Origin: Arthrobacter sp. SX1312
GTDB lineage: Bacteria; Actinomycetota; Actinomycetes; Actinomycetales; Micrococcaceae
Reading direction: 5' to 3'
DNA: 64,000 nucleotides
Assembly (NCBI RefSeq): GCF_002929295.1
Contig: NZ_PJIM01000001.1
Coordinates: 917,643 to 981,642, forward strand
Position 1 is the stretch's first letter; every line of letters begins with the position of its first letter. Of the stretch, positions 16,868 through 26,228 are shown piece after piece. The notes beneath the pieces were generated by a model that saw only the letters and a program-made list of their open reading frames with translations, made no database searches and had not been told where the DNA came from. The translations under genes and the position numbers were made by a program.

Positions 16868-19800
16868 TTGTTCCGTCTGGCTCACTTCTCCCTGGGCAAC
16901 AGGGCGCTGATCGCGCTGATCACCATCCTCGCTTCCGTCTTCGGCGTCATCACCCTCGGCTCCCTCAAGCAGGAACTCATCCCGTCCCTCGAGTTCCCGC
17001 AGATCACGGTCATCTCCGCGCTGCCCGGGGCGTCCCAGGAGTACCTCGACCAGCAGGTCGGCGGGCCGCTGGAGGCGGCGCTGAGCGGCGTCGAGGGCCT
17101 CGAGTCGTCGTCGTCCACCTCGCGCTCCGGCATCTCGACCGTCAGCCTCGTCTTCGTGTACGGCACGAACCTCGACCGGGCCCGGGCGCAGGTGGACCGC
17201 GCGATCTCCACGGTGCGCCCCACCCTGCCGGAGGACGTCGAGCCTCAGGCCCTCGCCGGCAGCATCAGCGACCTCCCGATCGTGTTCATGGCGGTCTCCT
17301 CCGACCAGTCGCTGAGCGAACTGAACGGTGACCTGGCCCGGTTGACCGTCCCCCGCCTGCAGAAGATCGACGGCGTGCGGACCGCCGACGTCTCCGGAGG
17401 ATCCACCCAGCACGTCGCGATCCTTCCGCGCGAGGGCGCCCTCGCGGCCGCGGACCTGATGGTCGGCGACATCAGCAGCACCCTCGAGGACAACGGTGCC
17501 CTGTTCCCCGTCGGCAGCCTGGAGGAGGACCCGCGATCGCTGACCATCCAGGCGGGCAGCCGCATCGGGTCCCTCGAGGACATCGAGGCGCTCCCGGTGC
17601 TCCCCTCCTCGGACACCCCCTCCCCGGGTCCGGTCAGCACGATCGGCGACCTCGCGGACGTCGGCCTGGCCGACGACGAGCCCACCTCCGTCGCGCGTAC
17701 CAACGGGATCGAGACGCTCGCACTGACGGTGACCAAGGTGCCCGACGGCGACACCGTGGAGATCTCCCAGCAGATCGTGGGCCTCGTTCCCGAGCTCGAG
17801 ACCGAACTGGGCAACGCCGCGGACATCACCGTGGTCTTCGACCAGGCCCCGTTCATCGAACGCAGCATCGACGACCTCACCACCGAGGGGCTGCTGGGCC
17901 TCGGCTTCGCCGTGCTGATCATCCTCGTCTTCCTGCTCTCGGTCCGCTCCACCCTGGTCACCGCGATCTCGATCCCGCTGTCCCTGCTCATCACGTTCAT
18001 CGGGCTGTACGTCGCGGGGTACTCCCTCAACCTGCTGACCCTCGGCGCCCTGACGATCGCCGTCGGGCGCGTGGTCGACGACTCGATCGTCGTCATCGAG
18101 AACATCAAGCGGCACCTCGGGTACGGGGAGGAGAAACGGGAGGCCATCCTCACGGCGGTGCGCGAGGTGGCCGGAGCCATCACCGCCTCGACGCTCACCA
18201 CGGTGGCCGTCTTCGCTCCGATCGGCTTCGTCGGCGGCCTCGCCGGAGAGCTCTTCCGCCCCTTCGCCATCACCACCGGGATCGCCCTGCTGGCCTCCCT
18301 CGCCGTGTCCCTCACCATCATCCCGGTGCTCGCCTACTGGTTCCTGAGGCGCACACCCCCGGCACCCCCGGAGGCCCGCCACGTCGCGGCCCCGGCCGCC
18401 TCCGCCGTTCCCTCCACCTCCCTGACCGCCGCCACATCCCCCGCCTCCCGGGCGGAGCCGTACGATCGGCCGTCCCTCCTCCAGCGCGGTTACCTCCCGA
18501 TCCTCACCGGCACCCAGCGCCACCCGGTGATCACCCTCATCAGCGGTGTGATCGTCCTCGGCGCCACGGCCGCCATGGTCCCGTTCCTGCCGACCAACCT
18601 GCTCGGCTCCTCGGGCCAGAACAGCTTCTCCATCACGCAGACCCTCGCCCCGGGCACCAGCCTGGCGACGACGGCGGAGACGGCGGCCCGGACGGAGGAG
18701 GTCCTCATGGACAACCCGGAGATCCGCGACGTGCAACTGACGGTCGGCAACGCCGACGGGGCATTCGCGGCGCAGTTCTCCGGCGGCGCCTCGGTGGCGA
18801 CCTTCACCGTCATCACCGACCAGGACGCGGACCAGGAAGGCCTGCAGGAGTCCGTGCGCCAGGACCTCGAGGGCCTCGATGACGCGGGCACCATCTCCCT
18901 GTCCAGCCAGCAGGGCGGCTTCGGGACCTCCAGCACCATCGACATCGACATCACGGCGCCCGTCACCGCGGATCTGCAGGCCGCGGACCGCGCCGTCCTC
19001 GAGGGGCTCCAGGGGCTCGACGGCGCGGGCGAGATCACGAGCAACCTGGCGGCGGCCCAGCCGCAGGTCCAGATCGACGTGGACCGCACGGCGGCCGTCG
19101 AGGCGGGCCTGAGCGAAGGCCAGATCGCGGGCCTCCTCGGTGGCAGCATCAGCCCGGTCCCGGCCGGTTCGGTGCGCTTCGATACCGACGATTTCCCGGT
19201 GCTGATCGGCGAGGGGACCACGATCTCGAGCCTCGACCAGCTCCGGGACCTGCGGATCCCGACGGCGACGGGGCCGGTCCCCCTGAGCGACGTGGCGTCC
19301 GTCGAGGAGGTCCAGGTGCCGCTGTCGGTGACGAGCTCCAACGGTGAGCGCACGGCCCGGATCTCGATCACGCCGTCCGGTGACGATCTCGGCACCCTGA
19401 CGGGGGCGGTGGACGAGCGCCTGGCCGGCATCGACCTGCCACCCGGTGCCACCGCGACCATCGGCGGTGCCTCCAGCCAGCAGGCGGAATCGTTCGACCA
19501 GCTGTTCCTCGCGCTGTGGGCCGCCGTCGCCATCGTGTACGTGATCATGGTCGCGACGTTCAAGAGCCTCCTCCAGCCCCTGATCCTGCTCGTGTCCATC
19601 CCGTTCGCGGCCACCGGCGCCATCGCCCTGCTGCTGATCACCGGGACCCCCCTCGGACTGCCCTCCCTGATCGGCATGCTGATGCTCGTGGGCATCGTGG
19701 TCACGAACGCGATCGTGCTGATCGACCTCATCAACCAGTACCGCCTCCCCCACGACGGCCGACCGGGGATGCCCGTCGCCGACGCGATCCGCGAGGGCGC

Positions 19801-20041
19801 CCGTCAGCGCCTGCGGCCGATCCTCATGACCGCGCTGGCGACCATCTTCGCCCTGACGCCGCTGGCCCTCGGCCTGACGGGGAAGGGTGGCTTCATCTCG
19901 CAACCCCTCGCCATCGTGGTGATCGGCGGACTCGTCTCCTCCACCGCGCTGACCCTCGTCCTGGTCCCTGTCCTGTACCGGCTCGTCGAGGGCCGGCGCG
20001 AGCAGCGGGCGCTGCGCCGGGAGGCCGTGGCCACCGCCTGA
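16868..20041 (+). CDS. RND-family efflux permease (AcrB/HAE1-like)
   Basis: A 1057-residue resistance-nodulation-division transporter with 12 predicted membrane helices, the first at about residues 10-30. Two large extracytoplasmic loops follow TM1 and TM7. In TM4 the proton-relay pair is present in VGRVVDDSIVVIENIKRHL (Asp404/Asp405, equivalent to AcrB Asp407/408). TM10-12 include PSLIGMLMLVGIVVTNAIVL. A Pro/Ala-rich cytoplasmic insert lies near residues 495-540. The start is TTG 16868, with an AGG-containing purine stretch upstream. No membrane-fusion or outer-membrane partner gene is nearby, as expected in a monoderm. A MarR gene follows 86 bp later and may regulate it. Substrate unknown. 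Confidence 0.92.
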   Translation: MFRLAHFSLGNRALIALITILASVFGVITLGSLKQELIPSLEFPQITVISALPGASQEYLDQQVGGPLEAALSGVEGLESSSSTSRSGISTVSLVFVYGTNLDRARAQVDRAISTVRPTLPEDVEPQALAGSISDLPIVFMAVSSDQSLSELNGDLARLTVPRLQKIDGVRTADVSGGSTQHVAILPREGALAAADLMVGDISSTLEDNGALFPVGSLEEDPRSLTIQAGSRIGSLEDIEALPVLPSSDTPSPGPVSTIGDLADVGLADDEPTSVARTNGIETLALTVTKVPDGDTVEISQQIVGLVPELETELGNAADITVVFDQAPFIERSIDDLTTEGLLGLGFAVLIILVFLLSVRSTLVTAISIPLSLLITFIGLYVAGYSLNLLTLGALTIAVGRVVDDSIVVIENIKRHLGYGEEKREAILTAVREVAGAITASTLTTVAVFAPIGFVGGLAGELFRPFAITTGIALLASLAVSLTIIPVLAYWFLRRTPPAPPEARHVAAPAASAVPSTSLTAATSPASRAEPYDRPSLLQRGYLPILTGTQRHPVITLISGVIVLGATAAMVPFLPTNLLGSSGQNSFSITQTLAPGTSLATTAETAARTEEVLMDNPEIRDVQLTVGNADGAFAAQFSGGASVATFTVITDQDADQEGLQESVRQDLEGLDDAGTISLSSQQGGFGTSSTIDIDITAPVTADLQAADRAVLEGLQGLDGAGEITSNLAAAQPQVQIDVDRTAAVEAGLSEGQIAGLLGGSISPVPAGSVRFDTDDFPVLIGEGTTISSLDQLRDLRIPTATGPVPLSDVASVEEVQVPLSVTSSNGERTARISITPSGDDLGTLTGAVDERLAGIDLPPGATATIGGASSQQAESFDQLFLALWAAVAIVYVIMVATFKSLLQPLILLVSIPFAATGAIALLLITGTPLGLPSLIGMLMLVGIVVTNAIVLIDLINQYRLPHDGRPGMPVADAIREGARQRLRPILMTALATIFALTPLALGLTGKGGFISQPLAIVVIGGLVSSTALTLVLVPVLYRLVEGRREQRALRREAVATA

Positions 20042-20127
20042 CCGGTGGGCCGGCGGGAGGAGGACGGCGTAGACTCGATGCGTCCGTATCTAGTTGCCGG
20101 TGCCCCGGCAGGAGGCCCGAAACCGCC

Positions 20128-20649
20128 ATGGCTGACCGCTTGCCCACCGCCGTCGACCCCGCCGACGAACCCGCCGACGGCCCGGCGAGCGTCGGGGGCG
20201 CCGAGTCGACGGCTTCCGTCCGCCAGGCCTCGGAGACCTGGGAGTCGCTCTTCCGTGCGCAGGTGGGCATCATGCAGCGCATCCGGCAGGATCCCTCCTT
20301 CAAGGACCTGCCCATCCGCGAGTACGACGTCCTGTTCAACCTCAGCAGGTGCCCTACGGGCTGGACGCGCCTCAACGAGCTGAACCACCACCTCCTGATC
20401 AGCCAGCCCAGCCTCAGCCGCATGGTCGATCGGCTCGAGGCCAGGAACCTCGTGCGCAGGCGGCCTGCCGCGACCGATCACCGGGGCATCGAACTCGCGC
20501 TGACCGAGGAGGGCAGGGCGCTCCAGCGGCGGATCGGCTCAGGCCATGTGCAGCGTATCCGGGAGGTCCTCGCGCCCGTCCTGGACCCCGAGGAGATGGA
20601 CCAGCTCAAGGCCCTCACGGACAAGATCAACGCCCGGCTGGGCGCCTGA
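20128..20649 (+). CDS. MarR-family transcriptional regulator
   Basis: A 173-residue MarR protein. After a disordered acidic N-terminus of about 35 residues, the dimer helix and winged helix follow. Characteristic parts are LPIREYDVLFNLSRCPTGWT, the recognition region LLISQPSLSRMVDRLEARNL, and the wing VRRRPAATDHRGIELALTEEG. The ATG at 20128 has AGGAGG 12 bp upstream. A TAGACT hexamer at 20070-20075 could be the -10 of its own promoter. Sitting directly downstream of the RND permease and 51 bp upstream of an SDR gene in the same direction, it plausibly controls one or both. The inducer is not predictable. Confidence 0.88.
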   Translation: MADRLPTAVDPADEPADGPASVGGAESTASVRQASETWESLFRAQVGIMQRIRQDPSFKDLPIREYDVLFNLSRCPTGWTRLNELNHHLLISQPSLSRMVDRLEARNLVRRRPAATDHRGIELALTEEGRALQRRIGSGHVQRIREVLAPVLDPEEMDQLKALTDKINARLGA

Positions 20650-20700
20650 CACCGAACCCCGCGGACCCCGGGGCAGGATGCACGAACAGTAAGGACCAGG

Positions 20701-21624
20701 ATGAACGACGACTTCACAGCGGACGCGATCGGCGATCTCACGGGCAGGCGCGCGGTCATCACCGGGGCCAACAGCGGGCTCGGTCTCCAGACCGCCGTCG
20801 GGCTCGCGAGGAAGGGCGCCGAGGTCATCCTCGCCTGCCGCAGCGAGCAGCGCGGGCGCGAGGCCGAGCAGCGGGTCCGCTCGATCACGGGCAGCGAGAG
20901 GGTCGAGCTGCGCCTCCTCGATCTCGCCAGTCAGCAGTCCATCCGCGAGTTCGCGGCCGGGCTCAGCGGTCCCGTGCACCTCCTCGTCAACAACGCCGGG
21001 GTGATGGCGACGCCGCGGTCCACGACGGCCGACGGCTTCGAACTGCAGTTCGGCACCAACCACCTCGGCCACTTCGCCCTGACAGGCCTGCTGCTGCCGA
21101 ACCTGCGCGAGGCAGGGTCCTCCCGCGTCGTCACGCTCTCGAGCCTCGCCCACAAGCGGGGGCGCATCGACTTCGACGACCTGCAGTCCGAGCGCCGCTA
21201 CCGCCGGTGGGCCGCCTACGGACAGAGCAAGATCGCCAATCTCTACTTCATGGTCGAGCTCGACCGGCGCGCCCGTGCCGCAGGCTGGGACCTCACGTCG
21301 GTGGCAGCGCATCCGGGCGGGGCCACCACGAACCTGACGGCCGGCATGAAGATGCCCGCGGTACTCGACGTGCTCTCGGGGTTCGTCGCACTGATGGGCC
21401 AGTCCGCCGCGACCGGCGCGCTGCCCGTCCTCTACGCAGCAACGGCTGCCGACGTCCGGGGCGGGGACTACTACGGGCCGTCCGGTTTCGGCGAGACCCG
21501 CGGCGCACCCCGCCTCGTCGCCCCTGTGCCCCGCGTGCTGGACCGCGACGTCGCGGTGCGCCTCTGGAACCGCAGCGCCGAGCTCACCGGAGTGGACTTC
21601 GGGGCCCTGCAGCCCGTCGACTGA
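20701..21624 (+). CDS. Short-chain dehydrogenase/reductase (retinol-dehydrogenase-like)
   Basis: A 307-residue classical SDR using NAD(P)H. The cofactor motif is ITGANSGLGLQTAVGLARKG (TGxxxGxG). NNAGVMA follows, then TTADGFELQFGTNHLGHFAL, and the catalytic Tyr and Lys in YGQSKIAN. The block F-E-x-x-F-G-T-N-H-L-G-H-F is typical of the WWOX/retinol dehydrogenase-like subgroup. Specificity is unknown. The ATG at 20701 is immediately preceded by AAGGACCAGG. It follows the MarR gene by 51 bp and may be co-transcribed with it. A clear paralogue sits at 37724-38638, sharing the same FELQFGTNHLGH core. Confidence 0.9.
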   Translation: MNDDFTADAIGDLTGRRAVITGANSGLGLQTAVGLARKGAEVILACRSEQRGREAEQRVRSITGSERVELRLLDLASQQSIREFAAGLSGPVHLLVNNAGVMATPRSTTADGFELQFGTNHLGHFALTGLLLPNLREAGSSRVVTLSSLAHKRGRIDFDDLQSERRYRRWAAYGQSKIANLYFMVELDRRARAAGWDLTSVAAHPGGATTNLTAGMKMPAVLDVLSGFVALMGQSAATGALPVLYAATAADVRGGDYYGPSGFGETRGAPRLVAPVPRVLDRDVAVRLWNRSAELTGVDFGALQPVD

Positions 21625-21644
21625 GGACTCGCTGCGCGAGGAGG

Positions 21645-22430
21645 TCAGCCGGTGGTGCCCGGGGCGATCCGGAGGGAGCGGAGCATCTCGCGGATGGTCG
21701 CGAAGTCCGGGGTGTCGTAGAAGGCCTGGGCCTCCCCGATCGTCCCGAAGGTGACCGTCTGCGGTCCGGTGTTCGCGGGCGCCTTCGGTGCCAGCACCTC
21801 GAGGTCGCCGAAGCTGACCCGGCCGAGGGCGTCGCCGCCATCGACGGTGTTGGACAGCGTGCAGGCCAGACCGTCCGCGCCGCCGGCCTGATCGGTGATG
21901 CCGTAGGCCGCGAAGAACCGGAAGCCCGTGATGAGCCGGATCACGAAGCGCGGCTCGACATCCGCATCCGCCGATGCTTCACCCGTGAGTTCGAGCGGTT
22001 CGCTGCCGATGACGTAGTAGGGCGTCCGCTCCGCCTCGGGGCAGGGCGCCTCCGGCGTCTGGATGCCGGTGTGCAGCTCGGCGGTCGTCACGCCCTCCGG
22101 CGTGCGGACCGCATAGTGCAGCGAATCGGGGGCGTAGACTCCGGGTTCCGGCTCCAGGAGCTGCACCACCCACGCCTCGGGGAGCTCGAAGCTCAGAAGC
22201 CGCCCCGGATCGGTGAAGACCTTCCAGCCCTCGCGTGCCTCACGCAGGGGCGCCGCCGCGGCCTCGGCCGGTTCGGCCGTCGCGGTCACGGCGGTCGTCG
22301 CGGGCGACGACGGCGCGCCGCCGTCGCCCCCGGGGCCCGTACACGCGGTGGCCAGCATCAGCGTCAGAGCGGCAGCGGCGAGGGCCTGCGGCAGTCGCCC
22401 ACCCGGCCCTCCGGACGGTCCGTGCTCCAT
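21645..22430 (-). CDS. Secreted lipoprotein of unknown function
   Basis: A 261-residue predicted lipoprotein: signal peptide with lipobox LATAC (Cys30), then a Gly/Ala/Ser/Thr linker to about residue 60. The folded part starts GWKVFTDPGRLLSFELPEAW, reminiscent of extracytoplasmic PsbP/LpqN-like domains that open with a '...F.d....sf..P..W' pattern. That resemblance is loose. Cysteines in APCPEAE and LACTLSN could form a disulfide. The start ATG 22430-22428 has GGAGG 5 bp upstream. A TAGACT -10-like hexamer (22468-22463) overlaps the nifS stop codon, so it probably has its own promoter although it follows the nad operon. Confidence 0.75.
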   Translation of the reverse strand: MEHGPSGGPGGRLPQALAAAALTLMLATACTGPGGDGGAPSSPATTAVTATAEPAEAAAAPLREAREGWKVFTDPGRLLSFELPEAWVVQLLEPEPGVYAPDSLHYAVRTPEGVTTAELHTGIQTPEAPCPEAERTPYYVIGSEPLELTGEASADADVEPRFVIRLITGFRFFAAYGITDQAGGADGLACTLSNTVDGGDALGRVSFGDLEVLAPKAPANTGPQTVTFGTIGEAQAFYDTPDFATIREMLRSLRIAPGTTG

Positions 22431-22465
22431 GGCGTCCTCCCTGGGTGTGGCTCGGTGCGGCCAGT

Positions 22466-23635
22466 CTAGGCTCCGGCGGGGCTGCCCGCGTGTGCCGCGC
22501 CGAGGGACCGGACGGCCTCCACGGCATCGACGACGGCGCGGGCCGCCTGGGCCAGATCGGCGGAGGACGTGTCCTGCGTCCAGGAGAGCCGCACGGCGCT
22601 CTGCGCCGTCTCGCCGTCCAGGCCGAGGGCCAGCAGGACGCCGGAGGGTTCGGAGGATCCCGCCGCGCACGCGGACCCGCTCGAGCAGACGACGCCGCGG
22701 CGCTCGAGTTCCAGGAGGATCGCCTCCCCGCTGACGCCGGGGAAGCAGAAGGAGGCGAGATTCGGGAGCCGGCGCACGGCGTCGCCCGTGAGGAGCGCCC
22801 CGGGCACATCGGTGAGTACCCGCGCGGTCAGGGCGTCGCGGGCGGTCGCCGACCGGTCGGCGGCACCGGGCAGGGCTGCCCGGGCGAGCTCCAGGGCGCG
22901 GGCGAGCCCCACCGCGCCGGCCACGTTCTCCGTACCCGACCTGCGCCCGCGCTCCTGGCCGCCGCCGTGGAGCACGGGTTCGCACGGCGTGCCGGAGCGC
23001 AGGTACAGCAAACCGATGCCCTTGGGTGTGCCGAGCTTGTGCCCCGAGATGCTGAGCGCTGTGACGCCGAGGCGGTCGACGTCCAGGGGAAGCCATCCCG
23101 CCGCCTGCACGGCGTCGGTGTGGAAGGGTACGCCTGCGCGCCGGCAGACCTCCGCGAGGGCGGGGACGTCCTGGACGGTGCCCACCTCGTTGTTCGCATA
23201 CATCACGGTGCACAGCGTGGTTCCCTCCTCGAGCGCGGCGGCAAGGTCCGACGGCGAGATCCGGCCAGCGGCGGACACGGGCAGCACCGTGATCCGGAAG
23301 CCGTGGAACTCCCGCAGGTAGGCCAGGACCTCCAGCACCGCCGGGTGTTCGATCGCGCTGGTGACGAGGTGCCGACCGCGCGGGGCGGCGAGCGCCATGC
23401 CCTTGAGGGCCAGGTTGTCCGCCTCCGTACCGCCCGAGGTGAAGATGATCTCCCCCGGCCTGCAGCCGAGCAGCGCGGCGATGCGGGACCGGGCGCGGGC
23501 GTAGTCCGACGCCGCGGCCTCGCCGTAGGTGTGGTGGCTGGAGGGGTTGCCGAACGTCGTGGTCAGCAGGGGCCACATCTCCTCGAGGACCTCACGCCGG
23601 GCGGGCGCGGTGGCAGCGGCGTCGAGGTAGATCAT
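22466..23635 (-). CDS. Cysteine desulfurase, NifS/IscS type (NAD-operon copy)
   Basis: A 389-residue PLP enzyme that takes sulfur from L-cysteine as a persulfide for Fe-S assembly. MIYLDAAATAPARREVLEEM begins the fold, SGHKLGTPKG near residue 197 holds the PLP lysine, and CSSGSAC near residue 314 contains the catalytic cysteine loop. HTDAVQAAGW and GGGQERGRRSGTENVAG are also characteristic. It overlaps nadC by 4 bp (TCAT on the plus strand, 23632-23635) and is last in the nadABC run. The obvious role is to build the 4Fe-4S cluster of quinolinate synthase NadA, a link known from other Gram-positives that pair nad genes with a dedicated desulfurase. Confidence 0.93.
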   Translation of the reverse strand: MIYLDAAATAPARREVLEEMWPLLTTTFGNPSSHHTYGEAAASDYARARSRIAALLGCRPGEIIFTSGGTEADNLALKGMALAAPRGRHLVTSAIEHPAVLEVLAYLREFHGFRITVLPVSAAGRISPSDLAAALEEGTTLCTVMYANNEVGTVQDVPALAEVCRRAGVPFHTDAVQAAGWLPLDVDRLGVTALSISGHKLGTPKGIGLLYLRSGTPCEPVLHGGGQERGRRSGTENVAGAVGLARALELARAALPGAADRSATARDALTARVLTDVPGALLTGDAVRRLPNLASFCFPGVSGEAILLELERRGVVCSSGSACAAGSSEPSGVLLALGLDGETAQSAVRLSWTQDTSSADLAQAARAVVDAVEAVRSLGAAHAGSPAGA

Positions 23636-24573
23636 GGCCGCCCTCCCGGGTCCGTAATCGCCGCCCGCTGCGCGACGAAGTCCAGGCCCAGATCGAGGGA
23701 CCGCACGCTGTGGGTGAGCGCTCCCGCGGAGATGATGTCGACGCCGGTGGCCGCGATCGCCCGTACCGTGTCGAGGCGGACGTTGCCGCTGGCTTCGACG
23801 AGCGCGCGGCCGCCGATCCGCCGCACGCCCTCGGCGAGGTCATCCAGCGTGAAGTTGTCGAGCATGACGGTGTCCACCCCGGCGGCGAGCACGGGCTCGA
23901 TCTGGTCCAGGCGATCCACCTCCACCTCGACGTGCACGGTGTGCGGGAGCCTCGACCGCGCCGCGCGGAGCGCCTCGGTGAGGGCCTCCGGGCCGTCCAC
24001 GGCGAGGAGCGCCAGGTGGTTGTCCTTGACCATGACGGCGTCGGACAGGCCCGAGCGGTGGTTCGAGCCACCCCCGCACCGGACGGCCCAGCGCTCCAGG
24101 ACCCTGAGCCCCGGCGTCGTCTTGCGGGTGTCGGTGATGCGCGCGCGGGTGCCGGCGGCGGCATCGACGAAGGCGCGGGTCATCGTGGCGATCCCGCTGA
24201 GCCGCTGGGCGATGTTGAGGGCGGTCCTCTCGGCGGTGAGGATGCCGGCGGCCGGTCCCTCGATCTCCGCGATGGTGTCCCCCGCGGCGAAGGCGCTCCC
24301 GTCGGAGCGGGGGAACGCGACGCGGATCCGCGGATCGGTGAGGCGCATCGCGGCCTCGATGGCGGCCGTCCCGCAGAGGACGCCCGGCTCGCGGGCCGTG
24401 ATGGTCGCCGTCGCCCGCTGGTCCGGGCCGATCAGGGCCTGGCAGGTGAGATCCCCCCACGGCGCGTCCTCGGCGAGGGCGGCGGCGACGACGGCGTCGA
24501 TCAGGTGCTGCGGTGGCCGCACGGGCTCGACGGCGTCCTGCCGGACGGGTGGGACGGTGGCGGTCTCGGTCAT
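23632..24573 (-). CDS. nadC: Nicotinate-nucleotide pyrophosphorylase (quinolinate phosphoribosyltransferase)
   Basis: Converts quinolinate and PRPP to nicotinate mononucleotide, CO2 and pyrophosphate. The 313-residue protein has EDAPWGDLTCQALI near the N-terminus, ERTALNIAQRLSGIAT, DTRKTTPGLR with the phosphate-binding Lys/Arg, GGGSNHRSGLSDAVMVKDNH, and VMLDNF. All are conserved NadC blocks. The start ATG 24573-24571 makes a 4-bp overlap with the nadB stop, and the 3' end overlaps the desulfurase gene by 4 bp. Longer in-frame starts upstream lie within nadB and are not needed. It is expected under NrtR control through the shared promoter ahead of nrtR. Confidence 0.96.
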   Translation of the reverse strand: MTETATVPPVRQDAVEPVRPPQHLIDAVVAAALAEDAPWGDLTCQALIGPDQRATATITAREPGVLCGTAAIEAAMRLTDPRIRVAFPRSDGSAFAAGDTIAEIEGPAAGILTAERTALNIAQRLSGIATMTRAFVDAAAGTRARITDTRKTTPGLRVLERWAVRCGGGSNHRSGLSDAVMVKDNHLALLAVDGPEALTEALRAARSRLPHTVHVEVEVDRLDQIEPVLAAGVDTVMLDNFTLDDLAEGVRRIGGRALVEASGNVRLDTVRAIAATGVDIISAGALTHSVRSLDLGLDFVAQRAAITDPGGRP

Positions 24574-26228
24574 GGGTGGGTTCCTTCGGTGGCTCGAACG
24601 TAGGACCGGCTCGGGGCGGGAGCCGGAGGGGCGGCATCGGGCTGGTCCGAGCGGTGGTGCGCCCCGCAGGACGCGGAGCGTCGGGACGCCGCGTGCACGA
24701 GCAGCCGCGCACACAGCAGCAGGTTGGCCAGCTCGGGGTCGGTGTCCGGACGGTAGGAGGCGAGGTGCTTGCGGGCGAGGTCGAGGCCGGTGCCCGTGCG
24801 CAGCACTCCCGCGTGGTCGGTCATGACGGCCTGCAGGTCGCCGCGCGTGAACGACTGCGTGGCCGTCTCCTCCGCCTCGAGGTCGAGGTGTTCGACGTCG
24901 AAGGACGGCGCCCTCCCCCCGCCAGCGGCGAGCGCGGCGGCACAGCGGGCACCGAACACCACTCCTTCGAGCAGGCTGTTGGAGGCGAGCCGGTTCGCGC
25001 CGTGCACTCCGGTCCGGGCCACCTCACCGACCGCGAAGAGGCCCGGGACCGACGTCCGCCCCGAGGTGTCCGTCCGCACGCCGCCCATCCAGTAGTGGGC
25101 GGCCGGCACCACCGGGACGGGCGCGGAGGACCAGTCGAAGCCGTGCTGCACGGTCAGGGCCGTGAGGGTGGGGAAGCGCCGGGTCAGGAACGCACGGCCG
25201 AGCGCCGTTGCGTCCAGGTAGACGCCGGTACGCCGACGCCGTTCCGGTGTGCCGTCGCCGGAGGCGTTGCGGGAGCGGCTCCCGACGAGGTGCTGCGCGA
25301 TGCTGCGCGAGACGACGTCCCGCGGCGCGAGGTCTCCGTCCGGGTGGTAGTCGGCCATGAAGCGGTGACCGTCGGCGTCGACCAGGCGTGCCCCCTCGCC
25401 CCGGACCGCCTCCGAGATCAGCGGATTGCCGGGGACGTCGAGGGAGGTGGGATGGAACTGGAAGAACTCGAGGTCCGTCACCGCGGCCCCGGCACGCCAG
25501 GCCAGTGCGACGCCGTCGCCCGTGGCGATCCGCGGGTTGGTGGTGGATTCGAAGAGCTGACCCGCCCCGCCGGTCGCAAGGACGACGGCGTCCGCCCGGA
25601 GGGTCCGCGCGACTCCGCCGTGGAGCACCTCGACGCCCGAGGCGCGCCGGTCGTCCTTGGAGGACGGGGCCGCCTCGCCGCCATCGCCGTCCTGGGTAGA
25701 ACTGTCGTGCAGCAGCACGTGCGTCACGAGGGTGTCCTCGAGGACCTCGATGCCGGCGTCGCGGCGCACCGCGGCGGTGAGCGCCGCGACGAGCCCCGCC
25801 CCGGTGGCGTCGCCGCCGAGGTGCAGGACCCTCGGCGCGGAGTGGGCGGCTTCCCGGCCCCTGGCCGGCACCGCCGCGTCGGCCGGGGAGGCGTCGAAGA
25901 CGACGCCCGCGGCCTGGAGGGCAGCGATCCCCTGTGCCGCCCCCTCGCAGAGCACGGCGGCGGCCTCGGGCTCGGCCAGGCCCGCACCCGCGGCCAGGGT
26001 GTCGGCGATGTGATCGGCGACGGAGTCGTGCGCGCCGGCGGCAGCCGCGTCCGGGACGACGGCGGCGATACCCCCCTGCGCGTACCGGGTGTTGCTCTCG
26101 GCGAGCGCCGTCTTGGAGACGAGGACCACCTCGCAGTGCGGCGCGAGCCTGCGCAGCACGAGTGCTGTCTGCAGTCCGGCGACGCCCGAGCCCACGATGA
26201 CCGCGCGCTGCACGGCATCCGCCGTCAT
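24570..26228 (-). CDS. nadB: L-aspartate oxidase
   Basis: FAD flavoenzyme oxidising L-aspartate to iminoaspartate, the substrate for NadA. The 552-residue protein begins with the FAD-binding VIVGSGVAGLQTALVLRRL. SNTRYAQGGIAAV follows, then LEFFQFHPTSL, the catalytic-region RGEGARLVD, and the C-terminal GEVARTGVHGANRLASNSLL. These match the succinate dehydrogenase/NadB flavoprotein pattern. An Asp/Gly/Ser insert (HDSSTQDGDGGEAAPSSKDD) sits mid-protein. The C-terminal helical domain appears short and ends in a Ser/Ala/Pro tail. ATG 26228-26226 overlaps the nadA stop by 4 bp, and its stop overlaps nadC by 4 bp, so the three are tightly coupled. Confidence 0.95.
   Translation of the reverse strand: MTADAVQRAVIVGSGVAGLQTALVLRRLAPHCEVVLVSKTALAESNTRYAQGGIAAVVPDAAAAGAHDSVADHIADTLAAGAGLAEPEAAAVLCEGAAQGIAALQAAGVVFDASPADAAVPARGREAAHSAPRVLHLGGDATGAGLVAALTAAVRRDAGIEVLEDTLVTHVLLHDSSTQDGDGGEAAPSSKDDRRASGVEVLHGGVARTLRADAVVLATGGAGQLFESTTNPRIATGDGVALAWRAGAAVTDLEFFQFHPTSLDVPGNPLISEAVRGEGARLVDADGHRFMADYHPDGDLAPRDVVSRSIAQHLVGSRSRNASGDGTPERRRRTGVYLDATALGRAFLTRRFPTLTALTVQHGFDWSSAPVPVVPAAHYWMGGVRTDTSGRTSVPGLFAVGEVARTGVHGANRLASNSLLEGVVFGARCAAALAAGGGRAPSFDVEHLDLEAEETATQSFTRGDLQAVMTDHAGVLRTGTGLDLARKHLASYRPDTDPELANLLLCARLLVHAASRRSASCGAHHRSDQPDAAPPAPAPSRSYVRATEGTHP

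Noticed and set aside
16853-19903. A 1016-codon minus-strand open frame opposite the RND permease gene
   Set aside because: Arg/Gly/Asp/Glu low-complexity sequence, no family motif and no start signal. It is the GC-driven shadow of a well-supported plus-strand gene.
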